A stretch of DNA of 15,669 nucleotides from an uncultured Clostridia bacterium (GCA_947589655.1 CANQCE010000012.1:1-15669), one strand, 5' to 3'; positions 6,271 to 13,683 are shown, counted from the stretch's first letter. Program-made: numbers and translations. The notes: a model not told the origin generated them from the letters alone.

Positions 6271-8499
6271 ATGAAAGGGAAAAAGAGGTTTTTGGTTCTT
6301 CTTTTGGTTATGCTATTCATGTTCTGCGTTGGATGTGACAGCAGCCTATTTGAAGATGACGATTTAGAAGATAGTTTGAAACAGGAACTCTCGCAAACTG
6401 TTTTGAGTATGGACGGCGTTAAAGTGCTTTCCAAGGTGGGTGGCTATGATTTTGCTAGCGCTGTTGGGAAATATTCCGAACATTTTTATAATCTTTATGC
6501 GCATGAAATAACTTTACAACTTTACAATATTTATGAAAACCCACAGAATGTTTATGTTGGTGAGAGAGATGTAAGAGAACTTTTGCTTAACAATCTTGAT
6601 AGTGCAAACGGCTATACATATCCTGTTGAAAGCACAATCGATGAAAATTTGTATTATCTTTATGATAGTTTGCGCTATACAATTTCGCAAGTGGATACAA
6701 CCATTGCTAAAGGCGGCGAAACAATTGAAAATCAAGTTTTAACACTGGATTTGAACTCAAAATGGAATTGGACAATCTATCCAGATGTAAAATCAAATGA
6801 CTCAACAAAAAAATATGCCACATTTTTTGACAATTTGGGAACTATTGTTACAAAAGACCAAAATAAAATAACTATTCGCAATGTCTACACAGAAACCATA
6901 AATGACTGGACACTTTTATACAATTCATATCAAAGTCAAATCCCTTCTTTCTCCGAGTTTTATGTGGGGGAGGATATTAAGAAATCTGACACCATTTCCA
7001 ACTATTTCACTTCGCCAAGCGAGATGTATGGGGCAAGCGGCGTGAACTATTTTCAGGATGCGTTAGAATATGCTGTGTATTTGATTGCTCTGGAATTTAA
7101 TTTTGACGAATATGCCGATTATTACAACTTTAACATTGTGTATGGCACAGAACCGGCAAACTATGGACAGGTCACAGACATTAAAGTGGGCGGCTGGGAA
7201 AGTGCGCCAATATCCATTTCTGGTGGGCAGAACAGCGCCCTTGCAAGAGCCAAAGCGTTATACAAAGAAAATGGGCAGTTTGTTGGGCTCACGCAAGAAA
7301 ACCGTGATATGCTTGTTGAATTTATCGAAAACGAAGTGATTGGCGAAAATGCCATGGCAAAAGATAAGTTCACTGTTACGCAACGAACTTTTAAATATGA
7401 CGCCAGTGGAAACCTGCAAGGCGGCCCAACATCGTCAAGCAAACAGAACTTTAACAGAAACTATCATGCAATTGTTAAAAACATTGTGGACTATGCATGC
7501 GAGCAAGCACCAATAGGCGAAGACGAAAACGGCGACAAGGTTACACTTGACAGCCCTTACTTGACATCCGAAATAACCGATTATTATGGCAACGGCTTCT
7601 TTGTTTCATACGAGGGGAACAGAGACGACAACTTGTTTAAATACATTCCGCAAAACGAATATCAAAGCATTGTAATTTATCCTAAAGAGGAAGATGTTGG
7701 CAAAACCTTGGGGCAACTAGATTTGTTGTTTGAATATTGGGACGACCCTAACGACATTATAAGTGGGCACTCCAACAAAGTTAAATTGCCACAAATTGTA
7801 ATTGATGTTGGGTTTAGGGCGTTCAATCACACAACTGGGCAGTTTTATAATTCGCCAATTGTAACAGTTACAGTCAAGAACCAGCAGTTCCCTTATAACA
7901 ATAAAGCGGCGGACTATGTTGCAACATATGAGGAACAACTTGTGGATTTCTCTGATACAGGCTCTGGCGTGGATGCAGCTTTTGGGAAAGGGGTCACGCT
8001 TTCAAAATTCAATCAAAATATTGGTGGGGGAGTTATAAACCCTTATGCAAACGGTATGGAGTTTGACCCATTAACTGGCAGAATAAAATCGAAATCAATC
8101 ACTTTCAGTGGAATTGGTGGCAGCAGAAAGGCAAGCCAGTATTATCATCTGCTGCAATCGGAAAATGGTGGAACATATGGCGTGTTAAATCATGAAATGT
8201 TCACAGATGCTTTGGCAGGCGTAGGGCAGGGCTGCGATTATATTGAAGTGTTCTTTGATGTTCATAAAGGCTCTGACGCAAATGCTGATTACCGCTTTAA
8301 GGTGGGATTTTCAAGTTATATGGCGGGTGGTTCTGCAGTGCCTGATTTTAATGATGACTTCTTCTCAGGTGGCTCGGATTTCAATGATGACTATTTTTCT
8401 AAACAGCCTGACAATGATTACTTCTCTGGCGGCTCAGATTTTAATGACGATTACTTCTCATCTCCACCTGACAATGATGATTATAACCCATTTAAATGA
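6271..8499 (+). CDS. Lipoprotein 2, large, with C-terminal acidic/aromatic repeats; function unknown
   Basis: A 742-residue predicted lipoprotein that I do not recognise. MKGKKRF is followed by a hydrophobic run and VGC, with Cys22 the likely lipidated residue. The -3 position is Cys rather than the usual Leu, so the lipobox is slightly atypical. The long middle (about 30-690) is rich in Tyr, Asn and Asp and reads as a globular extracellular protein; no catalytic motif stands out. The last 52 residues (691-742) are imperfect repeats of SDFNDDYFS with PPDND spacers, ending NPFK. The ATG at 6271 is chosen because the signal peptide starts there. A TTG six codons upstream is in frame but falls inside the -10. 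No ribosome binding site precedes 6271, so initiation is probably leaderless. It has its own terminator at 8507-8535. Confidence 0.8.
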   Translation: MKGKKRFLVLLLVMLFMFCVGCDSSLFEDDDLEDSLKQELSQTVLSMDGVKVLSKVGGYDFASAVGKYSEHFYNLYAHEITLQLYNIYENPQNVYVGERDVRELLLNNLDSANGYTYPVESTIDENLYYLYDSLRYTISQVDTTIAKGGETIENQVLTLDLNSKWNWTIYPDVKSNDSTKKYATFFDNLGTIVTKDQNKITIRNVYTETINDWTLLYNSYQSQIPSFSEFYVGEDIKKSDTISNYFTSPSEMYGASGVNYFQDALEYAVYLIALEFNFDEYADYYNFNIVYGTEPANYGQVTDIKVGGWESAPISISGGQNSALARAKALYKENGQFVGLTQENRDMLVEFIENEVIGENAMAKDKFTVTQRTFKYDASGNLQGGPTSSSKQNFNRNYHAIVKNIVDYACEQAPIGEDENGDKVTLDSPYLTSEITDYYGNGFFVSYEGNRDDNLFKYIPQNEYQSIVIYPKEEDVGKTLGQLDLLFEYWDDPNDIISGHSNKVKLPQIVIDVGFRAFNHTTGQFYNSPIVTVTVKNQQFPYNNKAADYVATYEEQLVDFSDTGSGVDAAFGKGVTLSKFNQNIGGGVINPYANGMEFDPLTGRIKSKSITFSGIGGSRKASQYYHLLQSENGGTYGVLNHEMFTDALAGVGQGCDYIEVFFDVHKGSDANADYRFKVGFSSYMAGGSAVPDFNDDFFSGGSDFNDDYFSKQPDNDYFSGGSDFNDDYFSSPPDNDDYNPFK
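8341..8490 (+). repeat. 60-66 bp imperfect tandem repeat encoding PDxNDxFSGGSDFNDDYFS
   Basis: Units begin CCTGA at 8341, 8407 and 8467, the third incomplete. Each full unit encodes an acidic/aromatic segment with two D-rich FS motifs around GGS. Several synonymous differences separate the copies (for example GATTTCAATGATGAC against GATTTTAATGACGAT), so the protein repeat appears conserved rather than freshly duplicated. Confidence 0.8.
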
Positions 8500-8506
8500 T
8501 TGCTTT

Positions 8507-8535
8507 AAAAAACCTGAAATATTTTCAGGTTTTTT
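8507..8535 (+). terminator. Strong intrinsic terminator of lipoprotein 2
   Basis: A perfect 13-bp stem, AAAAAACCTGAAA (8507-8519) with TTTCAGGTTTTTT (8523-8535), and a three-base loop. The A and T arms make it look functional in both directions. Confidence 0.92.
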
Positions 8536-8558
8536 GTTGCTTTTTTTGCGGATAGGTA

Positions 8559-8587
8559 TGGACAAATTGGGCAGGGTGTGGTATAAT
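8559..8587 (+). promoter_or_regulatory. SigA-type promoter of floA
   Basis: -35 TGGACA (8559-8564), 17-bp spacer, -10 TATAAT (8582-8587) preceded by TG and one base (8579-8581): a consensus extended -10. The predicted start is near 8594, so the leader is only about 13 bases. The GGAG at 8594-8597 would then be at the very 5' end of the mRNA. Confidence 0.75.
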
Positions 8588-8606
8588 TTGCTCGGAGAGA
8601 AAAAAT

Positions 8607-9590
8607 ATGAGTGCTGGGGTTATTGCCGCCATTGTTATTGGTGGTTTGTTGCTTTTGTGCATTATTGTGCTGTTAATTTTGCTTCCTTGCAAAGCATATT
8701 TTACTGCACTGTTTTCTGGGTGCTATATCTCTGGCGTTAAACTTATTGCCATGAAAATGCGCAAGGTTGACGTTATGGAAATTATGCATGCATATATTTT
8801 GGCAAAAAAGGCTCACCTTGGCTTGACCGTTTATGACCTTGAAATTGCTTATTCAAGCGGTGGGCATCCGCTTAACATTGTTGAAGGTTTAAACGCTGCA
8901 AAAAATTCTAAAGTGAAAATTGATTTCGATTTTGCCAAAGCGGTGGACATTGCAGGCAGAGATGTTATTGCTGTTGTGCGAGAGTGCATGAGCCCTAAAA
9001 CAATTGAACTGCCGCTGATAACATCGGTTGCGCAAGACAATGTGGAGATTAATGCCAAGATTTCCCTTACGCTAAAGGTCAATCTTTCAAAATTTTTAAC
9101 AGGCGCCACGGAAGAAACGATAGCTGCTCGTGCAGTGGAGGCGGTTGTTACAAAAATTGCAAACACTGTTACAGCGAAACAACTTGTTTCACGTCCACAA
9201 CTTTTGGACAAGGCTATTTTTGATGCAGCAATAGACGAAGATTGCAAATACACGCTGGTTTCTGCTGATGTTATACACATTGACCTTGGCAACGACCGCG
9301 GAATATCTATTGAAAGAGACCAAATTGAAAAAAATAGGCTGATAACGGCAAATCAAATGGAACACAGACGCTTGATGGCTATTGCCGTTGAGCAAGAAAT
9401 GAAGGCAAAAGCCGAAGAAATGCGTTTAAAAGCCATTGAAGCGGAGGCGGAAATTCCAAAAGCGATTGTCAAAGCCATTGAAGAAGGCAAAATGAAGGAT
9501 GTTGTTGATTATTTTAAAATACAAAATTTGCAAGCGGACACCGAGATGCGTAGAAACTTATTTTCAAAGAAAAACAAAAGAGAAAATTAA
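8607..9590 (+). CDS. floA: Flotillin-like protein FloA (YqfA)
   Basis: FloA is a SPFH-related scaffold of functional membrane microdomains in Firmicutes, involved in membrane fluidity and in clustering signalling and secretion proteins. The 327-residue product has an N-terminal hydrophobic segment at about 5-27 and a second membrane-associated stretch near 29-50. The FloA core includes GRDVIAVVRECMSPKTIELP, VNLSKFLTGATEETIAARAVEAVV and VIHIDLGNDRGISIERDQ. The Ala/Glu-rich coiled coil follows (MAIAVEQEMKAKAEEMRLKAIEAEAEIP), then DVVDYFKIQNLQADTEMRRNL. Length and order match B. subtilis FloA. The start follows a GGAGAG site. The usual upstream NfeD-like gene yqeZ is not present here; an acidic membrane protein follows 12 bases downstream. 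Confidence 0.95.
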   Translation: MSAGVIAAIVIGGLLLLCIIVLLILLPCKAYFTALFSGCYISGVKLIAMKMRKVDVMEIMHAYILAKKAHLGLTVYDLEIAYSSGGHPLNIVEGLNAAKNSKVKIDFDFAKAVDIAGRDVIAVVRECMSPKTIELPLITSVAQDNVEINAKISLTLKVNLSKFLTGATEETIAARAVEAVVTKIANTVTAKQLVSRPQLLDKAIFDAAIDEDCKYTLVSADVIHIDLGNDRGISIERDQIEKNRLITANQMEHRRLMAIAVEQEMKAKAEEMRLKAIEAEAEIPKAIVKAIEEGKMKDVVDYFKIQNLQADTEMRRNLFSKKNKREN

Positions 9591-9602
9591 ATAGGAGAAA
9601 AA

Positions 9603-10322
9603 ATGTATATTGCAATTTATGTTTCAGTTATTGTTTTGTTTTGTGCGATAGGGCTAACAATTTATGGCGTTCTTGACAAAAAGAACAAAGAGCGCCAGCG
9701 GATTTTGCAAGAAAAAGTAAAAGACGAGAACCCCACAGTTTATCAAGAGAGCCTTTTTACAAAAGTGGAATTAGAGCCAAAACAGAAAGAGGAAGAAGCG
9801 CCCCTCGTGCAGCCAGAAGAACAGATAAACGATTTTTCATTTGGAAATTCTGACGAGCAAAGTGTTGAACCAGACGAGAGCGAAGACGAATTTGACGGTG
9901 ACGAGATTGACAAGCGCTTTAAGGAATATGAAGAATTTATAAGAAAAAATGTTTATTCCAAGCACGAAAACAAAGTCTCTAACAGCGATTTTGGCAGTGA
10001 CGAGGAAAATTTAAATGCAAATGTTAATGAAGCGAAACAAGACCTTTTTTCTGATGATGATTTTGACGATGATTATGATAGTTTTAATGATTTTGACGAT
10101 GATTTTAGCGAAAATCCAAATGGGGATGCATTAACAAACAAAAGCGTTAAAAATGGCAAGGATGACGATTTTTCTTTCCCACCTGATTTTGATTACAATT
10201 CGCTTATTGGCAAAAGCGAGCAAGAAATTGAGAATATTTTGCAAAAATTGCCTCCAAAAGTGCAACAAATTATGTTAAGCGACATTTTGGCGAGAAGAAA
10301 ATTTGATGATGACGAAAATTAA
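9603..10322 (+). CDS. Membrane-anchored acidic protein downstream of floA, function unknown
   Basis: A 239-residue protein I do not recognise. Residues 3-23 form one hydrophobic segment, followed by basic KKNKERQR, so the rest most likely faces the cytoplasm. Residues 75-200 are low-complexity and very acidic, with DDDFDDDYDSFNDFDDDFSEN at about 151-171. The motif DFSF recurs at 78-81 and 189-192, the second as DDDFSFPPDFDYNS. The last 40 residues look folded and helical (GKSEQEIENILQKLPPKVQQIMLSDILARR) and may be the functional part. AGGAGA precedes the ATG, and the gene is 12 bases after floA with a terminator behind it, so the two form a bicistronic unit. Bacillus has small yqfB at this place; no resemblance is evident. 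Inference: a FloA partner or client. Confidence 0.85.
   Translation: MYIAIYVSVIVLFCAIGLTIYGVLDKKNKERQRILQEKVKDENPTVYQESLFTKVELEPKQKEEEAPLVQPEEQINDFSFGNSDEQSVEPDESEDEFDGDEIDKRFKEYEEFIRKNVYSKHENKVSNSDFGSDEENLNANVNEAKQDLFSDDDFDDDYDSFNDFDDDFSENPNGDALTNKSVKNGKDDDFSFPPDFDYNSLIGKSEQEIENILQKLPPKVQQIMLSDILARRKFDDDEN
10059..10104 (+). repeat. Two 16-bp direct repeats in the Asp-rich coding region
   Basis: GATTTTGACGATGATT occurs at 10059-10074 and exactly again at 10089-10104. It encodes the repeated DFDDD segments of the acidic protein. Confidence 0.7.
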
Positions 10323-10347
10323 GTTTGGCGATTGTCAAACTTTTTTT
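10322..10347 (+). terminator. Intrinsic terminator of the floA unit
   Basis: AGTTTGGC (10322-10329) pairs with GTCAAACT (10334-10341) with one G-U, loop GATT, then a run of T. It directly follows the stop codon and separates floA and its partner from yqfC. Confidence 0.8.
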
Positions 10348-10392
10348 ATTCTATTTAACTTTTAAGCATATACATATTTTGTTAGGTGAAAT

Positions 10393-10653
10393 ATGTTTAA
10401 TTTTTTAAATGAAGTAAAACAGGGCTTAAAAAACACGGAGATTGACCTTAATGGCTTCAATCTGATAAATCTTTCTGGACGCATTTTGTATGTTGAAGGG
10501 CATTTGGGGTTGGTTACACTTTCCAAAGAATTAATATCTTTTAAGGTTAAAAAAGCGGTTATTGTTGTGGAAGGCAAGGACATGATGCTCTCAGAACTTT
10601 CTGACAACACCATAAAAATATGTGGGCAGATTAAAAAGGTGGAACAGATATGA
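10393..10653 (+). CDS. yqfC: Sporulation protein YqfC (YabP/YqfC family)
   Basis: An 86-residue member of the YabP/YqfC family, small proteins of endospore-forming Firmicutes made under mother-cell control in Bacillus. Recognisable features are NLSGRILYVEGHLGLVTLSKELISFKVKKAVIVVEGKDMMLSEL, split here as RILYVEGHLG and FKVKKAVIVVEGK, and the closing strand NTIKICGQIKKVE. Length is normal for the family. AGGTG (10384-10388) lies four bases before the ATG. It overlaps yqfD by ATGA, and the yqfC-yqfD order is the conserved one. No vegetative promoter is obvious in the 45 bases after the upstream terminator. Confidence 0.85.
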   Translation: MFNFLNEVKQGLKNTEIDLNGFNLINLSGRILYVEGHLGLVTLSKELISFKVKKAVIVVEGKDMMLSELSDNTIKICGQIKKVEQI

Positions 10654-11771
10654 AACTTAAAAGTGTAACAACATTTCACGTGAAAGGCTTAAACCAAGAA
10701 AAATGGTTAAACGAACTTTGCAAAGAGGTTTCTTTAACTGAAATTGAACGCCTTTCTAAAAACGAAACCACATTTAAATGCTCTTATTTTTCATATAAAA
10801 AGGTGGACAAGTTTTTAAAAAAGCATGGGGTGAACATTGTAAGCCTAACTCACGAGGGGGTTGCTTACAAATTAAGGAACATTTTCACCGCCTATGGGCT
10901 GATGGCTGCAATTGTTGTTTGTTTTGCGTTGTCGATATTTTCGCAGCAATATATTTTGCAATACAAAGTTGAAGGGGTGGACAAGTTGGCGGCTGGGGAC
11001 ATTGTGGAATATGTTTCCAAAAACTTTTCAAAGCAAAAAGGCAACATTGACACATCCGAGATTGAAAACGCCCTTTTGCAAAATTTTAAGCGAATAAGTT
11101 TTGCATCTTGCATAATTAAGGGGCAAACTTTGGTTATTAATATAAAAGAAAAATTGCTGCCTGACGAAATGTATGGCGATTTTGCGCCCATTGTCGCTTC
11201 AAAAAACGGAAGGGTGACAAAAATTAACCTTATCTCTGGCACATTAAAGGTTGCGGTTGGCGATTTTGTAAGGATGGGGGATGTGCTTGTTGAACCTTAC
11301 ACTATTGATGCATCTGGGAACATTAAAAAAGTGGAAGCGAGGGCGGAGATTTTGGCAGAGGTTTACAATGAGGGGCAATCGGAACATTACGAAACATACA
11401 TTGAAGTTCGTCGCACAGGAAAAGCAGTTGTGCAAGATGAAATAAAGTTGTTTGGGCTTACAATTTACACATTTAAAGAGGAAATGAATTTTAAAATGTT
11501 TGAAACAGAAACAGACGAAGTGCCGCTGATAAAAAATCTGTTTTTGCCGTTCAAAATGAAAAAAACAACATATTATGAACTCTGCGAAAACAAAATAATT
11601 AGCAAATTTGAGGATGTTGAGCAGCAATTTGTATCAAAAGCAAAGGCAAAAGCCTTGGAAAATTGCGAAGATTATGCTAAAATGAAAGAAGAATTTTATA
11701 CGTTGCGGCATTTGCAGGGAATGACAATAGTGAACTTTTGCATAATTACAGAAGAAAATATTTGCAAATGA
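10650..11771 (+). CDS. yqfD: Sporulation protein YqfD
   Basis: YqfD (stage IV sporulation) is a single-pass membrane protein of spore formers; in Bacillus it belongs to the mother-cell SigE regulon and its biochemical role is unknown. The 373-residue product has a cytoplasmic N-terminal part, one transmembrane helix at about 79-98 (TAYGLMAAIVVCFALSIFSQ), then a large outer part. That part starts with a POTRA-like segment (VEGVDKLAAGDIVEYV at about 108-123). A domain with GRVTKINLISGTLKVAVGD and VRMGDVLVEP follows, resembling a biotinyl/lipoyl-type hairpin. AAGGTGG is seven bases from the ATG, and ATGA overlap couples it to yqfC. In Bacillus phoH and yqfF follow; here ybeY comes next. Confidence 0.88.
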   Translation: MKLKSVTTFHVKGLNQEKWLNELCKEVSLTEIERLSKNETTFKCSYFSYKKVDKFLKKHGVNIVSLTHEGVAYKLRNIFTAYGLMAAIVVCFALSIFSQQYILQYKVEGVDKLAAGDIVEYVSKNFSKQKGNIDTSEIENALLQNFKRISFASCIIKGQTLVINIKEKLLPDEMYGDFAPIVASKNGRVTKINLISGTLKVAVGDFVRMGDVLVEPYTIDASGNIKKVEARAEILAEVYNEGQSEHYETYIEVRRTGKAVVQDEIKLFGLTIYTFKEEMNFKMFETETDEVPLIKNLFLPFKMKKTTYYELCENKIISKFEDVEQQFVSKAKAKALENCEDYAKMKEEFYTLRHLQGMTIVNFCIITEENICK

Positions 11772-11788
11772 TAAAAAGTGAGGAGATT

Positions 11789-12250
11789 ATGGAAGTTGAT
11801 GGCAAAATTTTTGGATACAAAAAGAAAATAAAAAATTTGTTTGAACTTGCTGCGCAGGTTTTGCAAGAGGATTTTTCTTGCGTTGACGTTTCAGTGAATT
11901 TTGTGGGAGAGGCAGACATTAAAAATTTGAACAATCAATTTAGGAAGATAGATAAAGTTACGGATGTGCTTTCTTTTCCTAATTTGGACAAATTGCCAAG
12001 CCAAAATTTGAACGAATTTGCAAGCGAAAAGGTGGACAACGTTTTGTTCTTGGGGGACATTGTAATTTGCAAAGCACAGGCAAAAAGGCAGGCAAAGGAG
12101 TATGGACACTCTTTAAAGCGCGAAATATGTTTCTTGGCACTTCATGGGCTTTTGCATCTTTTGGGATATGACCACATAAACCCAGAGGACGAAAAATTGA
12201 TGCAGTCCATTGCCAAAAACATTTTAACGCAGTTTGGGGTGCAAAGATGA
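11789..12250 (+). CDS. ybeY: Endoribonuclease YbeY (rRNA maturation factor)
   Basis: YbeY is a zinc-dependent endoribonuclease required for 16S rRNA 3'-end maturation and ribosome quality control. The signature HGLLHLLGYDH is complete, with metal ligands His119, His123 and His129. VTDVLSFP (57-64) and LGDIVIC are the other conserved blocks. The 153-residue length is typical. The start is uncertain. This ATG follows GAGGAG with only three bases between, and its N-terminus lines up with homologues. An in-frame ATG at 11768 overlaps the yqfD stop as ATGA but has no ribosome binding site and would add seven residues. It ends in an ATGA overlap with era; YbeY and Era act in the same step of small-subunit assembly. 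Confidence 0.92.
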   Translation: MEVDGKIFGYKKKIKNLFELAAQVLQEDFSCVDVSVNFVGEADIKNLNNQFRKIDKVTDVLSFPNLDKLPSQNLNEFASEKVDNVLFLGDIVICKAQAKRQAKEYGHSLKREICFLALHGLLHLLGYDHINPEDEKLMQSIAKNILTQFGVQR

Positions 12251-13131
12251 GGCAAAATTTTAAGTGCGGATATGTGGCGGTGCTGGGCAGACCAAATGCT
12301 GGCAAAAGCAGTTTGGTAAATTTTTTGGTCGGCGAGGAGGTCGCGGTTGTGTCGCATAGGCAGCAGACCACTCGCAACCAAATTCTTGGCATAAAAACAG
12401 GGGAGAACTATCAAATAATTTTCATCGACACTCCGGGGGTGCACCACAGCAAGAACAATCTAGACAAATTTATGATGAAAAATGTTCGCAGTGCAAGTGC
12501 CGCAGCGGATGTTGTGCTGTATCTTTTTGATTGCACCAAAGATATAGAGGACGAAGAAAAAGATTATATTAAAAACTTAAAAACCAAATGCGAGAAAGTG
12601 ATTCTTGTTGCAACAAAAACAGATAAAATTGCAAAAAAAGAGCAAAAAAACGCAAAAATTCTGCAAAATATTGGTGAAATTTTTAAAGAAGACAATTTTT
12701 TTGCCATTTCCAGCGTGACTGGCGATGGCATTGAAAGTTTGGAGAAATACATTGTGGAATTGTTGCCAGAAGGCGATGCCATTTTCGGCGAAGATGAATA
12801 CACCGACAAAAGCGTGAGGTTTTTGCTTGCAGAAAAAATTCGTGGACTGCTGCTTGAAAAACTGGACAACGAAATTCCGCACGGCGTGGCTGTTGTGGTG
12901 ACAGATTTTGACGAGGACGAAAACAAAGTTCTGGCGCAAGTTGAAATTGTGTGCGAAAGAGAGCAGCACAAGGGCATTATTATTGGCAGAGGCGGCGAAA
13001 ATTTAAAACAAATTGGGCAGGCGGCAAGAGAATATTTAGAAAAACTGTTGGATAAAAAATGCACAATAAAACTTTTTGTGAAAGTTGACAAAAACTGGCG
13101 CGAAAAAAATGTTGGAAATTATTATAACTGA
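12247..13131 (+). CDS. era: GTPase Era
   Basis: Era is an essential GTPase that binds the 3' end of 16S rRNA and checks maturation of the 30S subunit. The 294-residue protein has the normal length. The GTP-binding motifs are present: G1 GRPNAGKSS (14-22), G2 with QQTTRNQI (Thr41 or Thr42), G3 DTPG (61-64), G4 TKTD (123-126) and G5 ISSVTG. The C-terminal KH domain covers about 200-290, with HKGIIIGRGGENLKQIG as its RNA-binding GxxG region. GGGGTG precedes the ATG, which overlaps ybeY by four bases. dgkA and cdd, usual between ybeY and era in Bacillus, are missing. Confidence 0.97.
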   Translation: MRQNFKCGYVAVLGRPNAGKSSLVNFLVGEEVAVVSHRQQTTRNQILGIKTGENYQIIFIDTPGVHHSKNNLDKFMMKNVRSASAAADVVLYLFDCTKDIEDEEKDYIKNLKTKCEKVILVATKTDKIAKKEQKNAKILQNIGEIFKEDNFFAISSVTGDGIESLEKYIVELLPEGDAIFGEDEYTDKSVRFLLAEKIRGLLLEKLDNEIPHGVAVVVTDFDEDENKVLAQVEIVCEREQHKGIIIGRGGENLKQIGQAAREYLEKLLDKKCTIKLFVKVDKNWREKNVGNYYN

Positions 13132-13165
13132 AAATAATATTTTTTCATGTAAATCTGCACAAAAT

Positions 13166-13197
13166 AAAAATATCTTTAAACAAAAAGGTATTTTTTT
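13166..13197 (+). terminator. Intrinsic terminator after era
   Basis: A 12-bp stem, AAAAATATCTTT (13166-13177) with AAAGGTATTTTT (13184-13195), one G-U pair, loop AAACAA, plus T tail. It closes the yqfC-yqfD-ybeY-era operon. Confidence 0.75.
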
Positions 13198-13276
13198 ATA
13201 AAAATCGCAAAAAAAGGTGGTAAAAATGTTTATTTTTTTGTTTTTTTCTCAAAATAGTGATGTAAAGGAGGTTTTT

Positions 13277-13528
13277 ATGGTTATTGCAAACTATATTGCA
13301 TACGTTTTGACAATCATTGGGGCACTAAACTGGGGGCTGGTTGGCATTTTTAACTTTAACCTTGTCAGTTGGATTTGCATGGGCTATCGCAATGGTTGGG
13401 CAATTGCAATTTATGTGCTTATCGCACTTGCGGCAATATGGCTTATCATTTCGCCAATCATTTCTCGCGGAATGTTAGATTTGGGTTGCCCATACAGAAA
13501 AGAAATGCAAGACAAAAACAATAAATAA
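13277..13528 (+). CDS. Small membrane protein, DUF378 family
   Basis: An 83-residue membrane protein of the DUF378 family (function unknown), recognised by the N-terminal pattern IAYVLTIIGALNWGLVGIFNFNLV (shown as IGALNWGLVG, the most typical part). It has two transmembrane helices, about 6-28 and 41-60, separated by a short loop, and ends in a charged tail (CPYRKEMQDKNNK). The start is the ATG right after a consensus AAAGGAGGT (13264-13272). A second in-frame ATG at 13226 also has an AAAGGTGG site and would add 17 mostly hydrophobic and polar residues (MFIFLFFSQNSDVKEVF) that the family lacks. It is a single-gene unit between two terminators. Confidence 0.8.
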   Translation: MVIANYIAYVLTIIGALNWGLVGIFNFNLVSWICMGYRNGWAIAIYVLIALAAIWLIISPIISRGMLDLGCPYRKEMQDKNNK

Positions 13529-13558
13529 TAACAGCAAAATTTTGTATGCAAATTTTTG

Positions 13559-13591
13559 GACACTTTATCGCGGATAGGGTGTCTTTTTTTT
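13559..13591 (+). terminator. Intrinsic terminator of the DUF378 gene
   Basis: An 11-bp stem, GACACTTTATC (13559-13569) with GATAGGGTGTC (13573-13583), two G-U pairs, loop GCG, then eight T. Confidence 0.88.
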
Positions 13592-13624
13592 GAAATTGGA
13601 ATTGGAAAAAATAATTCAATTAAT

Positions 13625-13654
13625 TTGACAATAAAATGAAAAATGGGATATAAT
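13625..13654 (+). promoter_or_regulatory. SigA-type promoter of the plus-strand SDR
   Basis: -35 TTGACA (13625-13630), 18-bp spacer, -10 TATAAT (13649-13654). Both hexamers match consensus; there is no TGn extension. AGGAGGG (13673-13679) is the ribosome binding site. Confidence 0.85.
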
Positions 13655-13683
13655 TTAATTAGTAAAATTTTTAGGAGGGAAAA

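Noticed and set aside
8243..8740. Plus-strand open reading frame across the end of lipoprotein 2 and into floA
   Set aside because: It is a shadow frame. It runs through a strong terminator and a promoter, and codes methionine/serine-rich text without family resemblance.
10348..10392. SigE-like promoter before yqfC (ATACATAT with TTCTATTT upstream)
   Set aside because: Several mismatches to the known CATACANT and KMATATT boxes in very AT-rich DNA; not distinguishable from chance.
11738..11788. Upstream starts for ybeY (TTG 11738, ATG 11768)
   Set aside because: No ribosome binding site for either; the conserved N-terminus fits 11789, although the ATGA overlap at 11768 keeps it possible.
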